Shown here piece by piece: positions 63,101 through 64,000 of a stretch of 64,000 nt of DNA. Made by a program: the position numbers and the translations under genes. Position 1 is the stretch's first letter; every line of letters starts with the position of its first letter. A model generated the notes under the pieces. It had not been told where the DNA came from. It was given only the letters and a program-made list of their open reading frames with translations, and did no database searches. Source of the stretch: Spirosoma sp. SC4-14 (lineage in GTDB: Bacteria > Bacteroidota > Bacteroidia > Cytophagales > Spirosomataceae). Location: contig NZ_CP147518.1 of the NCBI RefSeq assembly GCF_037201965.1, positions 5,201,001 through 5,265,000 of the forward strand, in the 5' to 3' direction.

Positions 63101-63323
63101 GACAGCCCTCATGGCCGCTATTGGCCTGTTTCCGGCAGCGATATCCACCGGAATCGGCTCCGAAACCCAAAAACCATTGGCTATTGTGGTTATTGGGGGA
63201 CTCATCACAGCAACCGTTCTAACGCTACTGATTTTCCCGATCATTTACAGGCTGTTCTATCGTAAAAAAATGACCCTGGCTCCCAACCGAGGCAATACAA
63301 TGGAACCCGCAGAATTGTATTGA
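60186..63323 (+). CDS. CzcA/CusA-type heavy-metal RND efflux pump
   Basis: 1045 residues, normal for HME-type RND pumps. Twelve helices in two halves; the proton-relay motif VDFGIIIDGAVVMVEG carries D396 and D402, as in CzcA (divalent cations) and unlike the CusA pattern only in details. PTGEIFRYTLES and WVTAELPMSMSLPESVAMAK are other family blocks. It should expel metals such as Co, Zn or Cd (or Cu/Ag) with the adaptor and channel encoded upstream; the metal cannot be settled by eye. A C-G-rich hairpin 49 bases after the stop is a candidate terminator. Confidence 0.92.
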   Translation: MNKLINNIVGFSLKNRFFVFFMTAALVIAGVFSYLKTPLEAFPDVTNTQIIVVTEWSGRSAEEVERFVTVPIEVAMNSVQRKANVRSTTMFGLSVLKVIFEDGVDDFFARQQVNNLLRNVSLPEGVEPEIQPPYGPTGEIFRYTLESKDRDSRELLTLQNWVIDRQLRSVPGVADVVAFGGRDKIYELRVNPTQLTKYDITPLEVYQAVTRSNINVGGDVIERNGQAYVVRGVGLLTSIQDIENIIIEEMGGNPVLVKNVAEVAESNLPRVGQVGLDASDDVVEGIVVMRKGENPSEVLGRVKAKIEDLNTRLLPSDVKMVTFYDRDNLIEFCTHTVLHNLTEGIILVTVIVFLFMADWRTTLIVSIIIPLALLFAFMCLRLRGMSANLLSMGAVDFGIIIDGAVVMVEGVFVSLDHLAHRVGMNRYNRMAKLGLIRKTGGELGKAVFFSKLIIITALLPIFSFQKVEGKMFSPLAWTLGFALLGALLFTLTLVPVLCSLLLKKNVREKNNPVVHFFERIVMRAFGWCYRNRRISLAGAIGFMITTFFSSSLLGTEFLPQLNEGALWVTAELPMSMSLPESVAMAKTIRQDLKSFPEVKQVLSQVGRSNDGTDPNGFYFCQFQVDLRPKDEWTRTITTEQLTDEMDVKLRNYAGVLYNYSQPIIDNVAEAVAGYKASNGIKIFGSDVYELEKYANQALDAVRNVDGIKDLGIIRNVGQPEMSILFSDHKMALYGVNTADAQAVIEMAIGGKTASILYEGERKFDIRVRFLPQYRQTDDDIMRLMVPTMSGGKIPLKEIATIRQITGPAFIYRDLNQRFIGVKFSVRGRDLGSTIAEAQQRVREKLQLEKGYSVEWVGEFENQVRATDQLAKVVPISIAAIFVILFITFGNAKDAGLVLLNVPFALIGGILALHTTGVNFGISAGVGFIALFGICVQNGVILISVFNKNRQARMPLDSAIREGVQSRIRPVVMTALMAAIGLFPAAISTGIGSETQKPLAIVVIGGLITATVLTLLIFPIIYRLFYRKKMTLAPNRGNTMEPAELY

Positions 63324-63373
63324 TGAATCCGTACGCTTACCAGGGTAAGAAATTAAAGAGGGGATTTCTGTGC

Positions 63374-63397
63374 CCCCGCTCTTGATTAAGGGCGGGG
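63374..63397 (+). terminator. Candidate terminator hairpin after the metal pump gene
   Basis: CCCCGC (63374-63379) pairs with GCGGGG (63392-63397), continued inside by CTT/AAG around a GATT loop. No T-run follows, so it may be a stable 3' end rather than a full intrinsic terminator. Confidence 0.45.
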
Positions 63398-63608
63398 ACT
63401 TGCCTTCGTGAGCCTAACGACAGAAAATAAACTCAGCACAAACATAAAATTAATGCGTTGTTTATCAGACTATTACCCATAAAAAAACAGTAAACAAACA
63501 CTATTGCTCTGGATTTTTAATGAGCAATACTTAATCAAACAAAAGTTTGGATAGTTATTCTTATTAGGAGTCATATTATACTGTACGCTTCTTCACTCTT
63601 TAGTGCCT

Positions 63609-64000
63609 ATGATCCTCAACGAAGATTACCGACCCATAAAAGCCAATTTCAACCGAGCGAATGTGCTAATCATTGACGATAATCCAGACCAGTGGGTTTT
63701 GATCGAAAAAGCCATGCAACGCTCACTGCCGGAAATAAACCTCCACTGGGCGAAGTCGCCCGAACAAACGCTATCGCTCCTGAACGAGTGGAGCATTCAG
63801 GAGTGGGATATGCCTAAATTAATTCTACTGGATTTGTATCTGCCAGAGCGTCAGGATGGCTGGCAACTCCTCGACCAAATTAAAGGAATGTCCTCGCCAT
63901 GCAGACAAATTCCGGTTGTCATGTTAAGTAACTCAAACAACCCGGCCGACATTGCAGAGTCGTATCGGCGGGGAAGTTCGTCTTATATGGTAAAACCCGT
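63609..64000 (+). CDS. Response regulator (3' end outside window)
   Basis: About 130 residues from ATG 63609. ANVLIIDDNPDQWVLIEKAM holds the acidic pocket (DDN), LILLDLYLPERQDGWQLLDQ the phosphoacceptor Asp, and SSYMVKPV the switch lysine at the window edge. The layout with the insertion PERQDGW is like Rcp1-type single-domain regulators. No output domain is seen yet, but the gene continues past the end. Not near a kinase in this window. Confidence 0.85.
   Translation, partial: MILNEDYRPIKANFNRANVLIIDDNPDQWVLIEKAMQRSLPEINLHWAKSPEQTLSLLNEWSIQEWDMPKLILLDLYLPERQDGWQLLDQIKGMSSPCRQIPVVMLSNSNNPADIAESYRRGSSSYMVKP

Noticed and set aside
1-64000. CRISPR array, tRNA or rRNA genes
   Set aside because: No regularly spaced short repeats and no cloverleaf or rRNA-like sequence were seen by eye.

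Overview
The window reads as chromosomal DNA of a Bacteroidota of the order Cytophagales, most likely Spirosoma or a close relative (inference). The signs are a type IX secretion / gliding-type C-terminal domain, a Bacteroidota-type promoter (TTTG-N19-TAnnTTTG) upstream of a serine palmitoyltransferase-like gene, a small histone-H1-like protein, a DUF1080 protein, and long minus-strand exopolysaccharide genes with few Shine-Dalgarno motifs. I see no tRNA, rRNA or CRISPR array.

Layout. 1-4906: end of rarA, a coiled-coil protein, and a minus-strand argG - glycosyltransferase - argC operon. 5089-22479: an A+T-rich accessory island. It begins with an ssb gene carrying a nonsense codon and a frameshifted tyrosine recombinase. 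An attI-like junction and a run of gene cassettes follow, separated by long imperfect palindromes with integron attC architecture. 22621-33396: housekeeping and lipid genes (DHFR-like, DUF1801, lipid kinase, SDR, acyltransferase, MaoC hydratase, H1-like protein, serine palmitoyltransferase-like enzyme, biotin carboxylase, DUF1080, OMP). 33536-52141: one long minus-strand exopolysaccharide locus (initiating sugar transferase, seven glycosyltransferases or candidates including a GT11 fucosyltransferase, Wzx-like flippase, Wzy-like polymerase, Wzz-like copolymerase, short TolC-like protein, acyltransferase, gliding-type C-terminal-domain protein, response regulator). 53013-64000: an MMPL-type exporter, then a two-component system followed by a CzcCBA-type metal efflux set, and the start of another response regulator.

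The most unusual part is the island. For every cassette whose two ends survive and are adjacent (five or six of them), the first 8-10 bases (GTTxxxxx) are the reverse complement of the left arm of the palindrome at that same cassette's own 3' end. This is what a circular-cassette integron mechanism predicts. The recombinase is oriented with the array. Its C-terminus resembles IntI, but I do not see the IntI-specific insertion, and it carries three N-terminal repeats that look HARP-like. Cassette cargo: lipoprotein, SF1 helicase plus a large unknown protein, serine hydrolase, ApaLI-like restriction-modification pair, membrane protein, PD-(D/E)xK nuclease, VOC protein, small alpha/beta-barrel protein and GNAT. 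Three related 862-bp-type IS5-family elements and one IS4-family element have since broken the array; removing two of them in silico together with a TAA duplication restores intact reading frames. Both the recombinase and ssb look dead here, so this copy is probably a fossil of the system.
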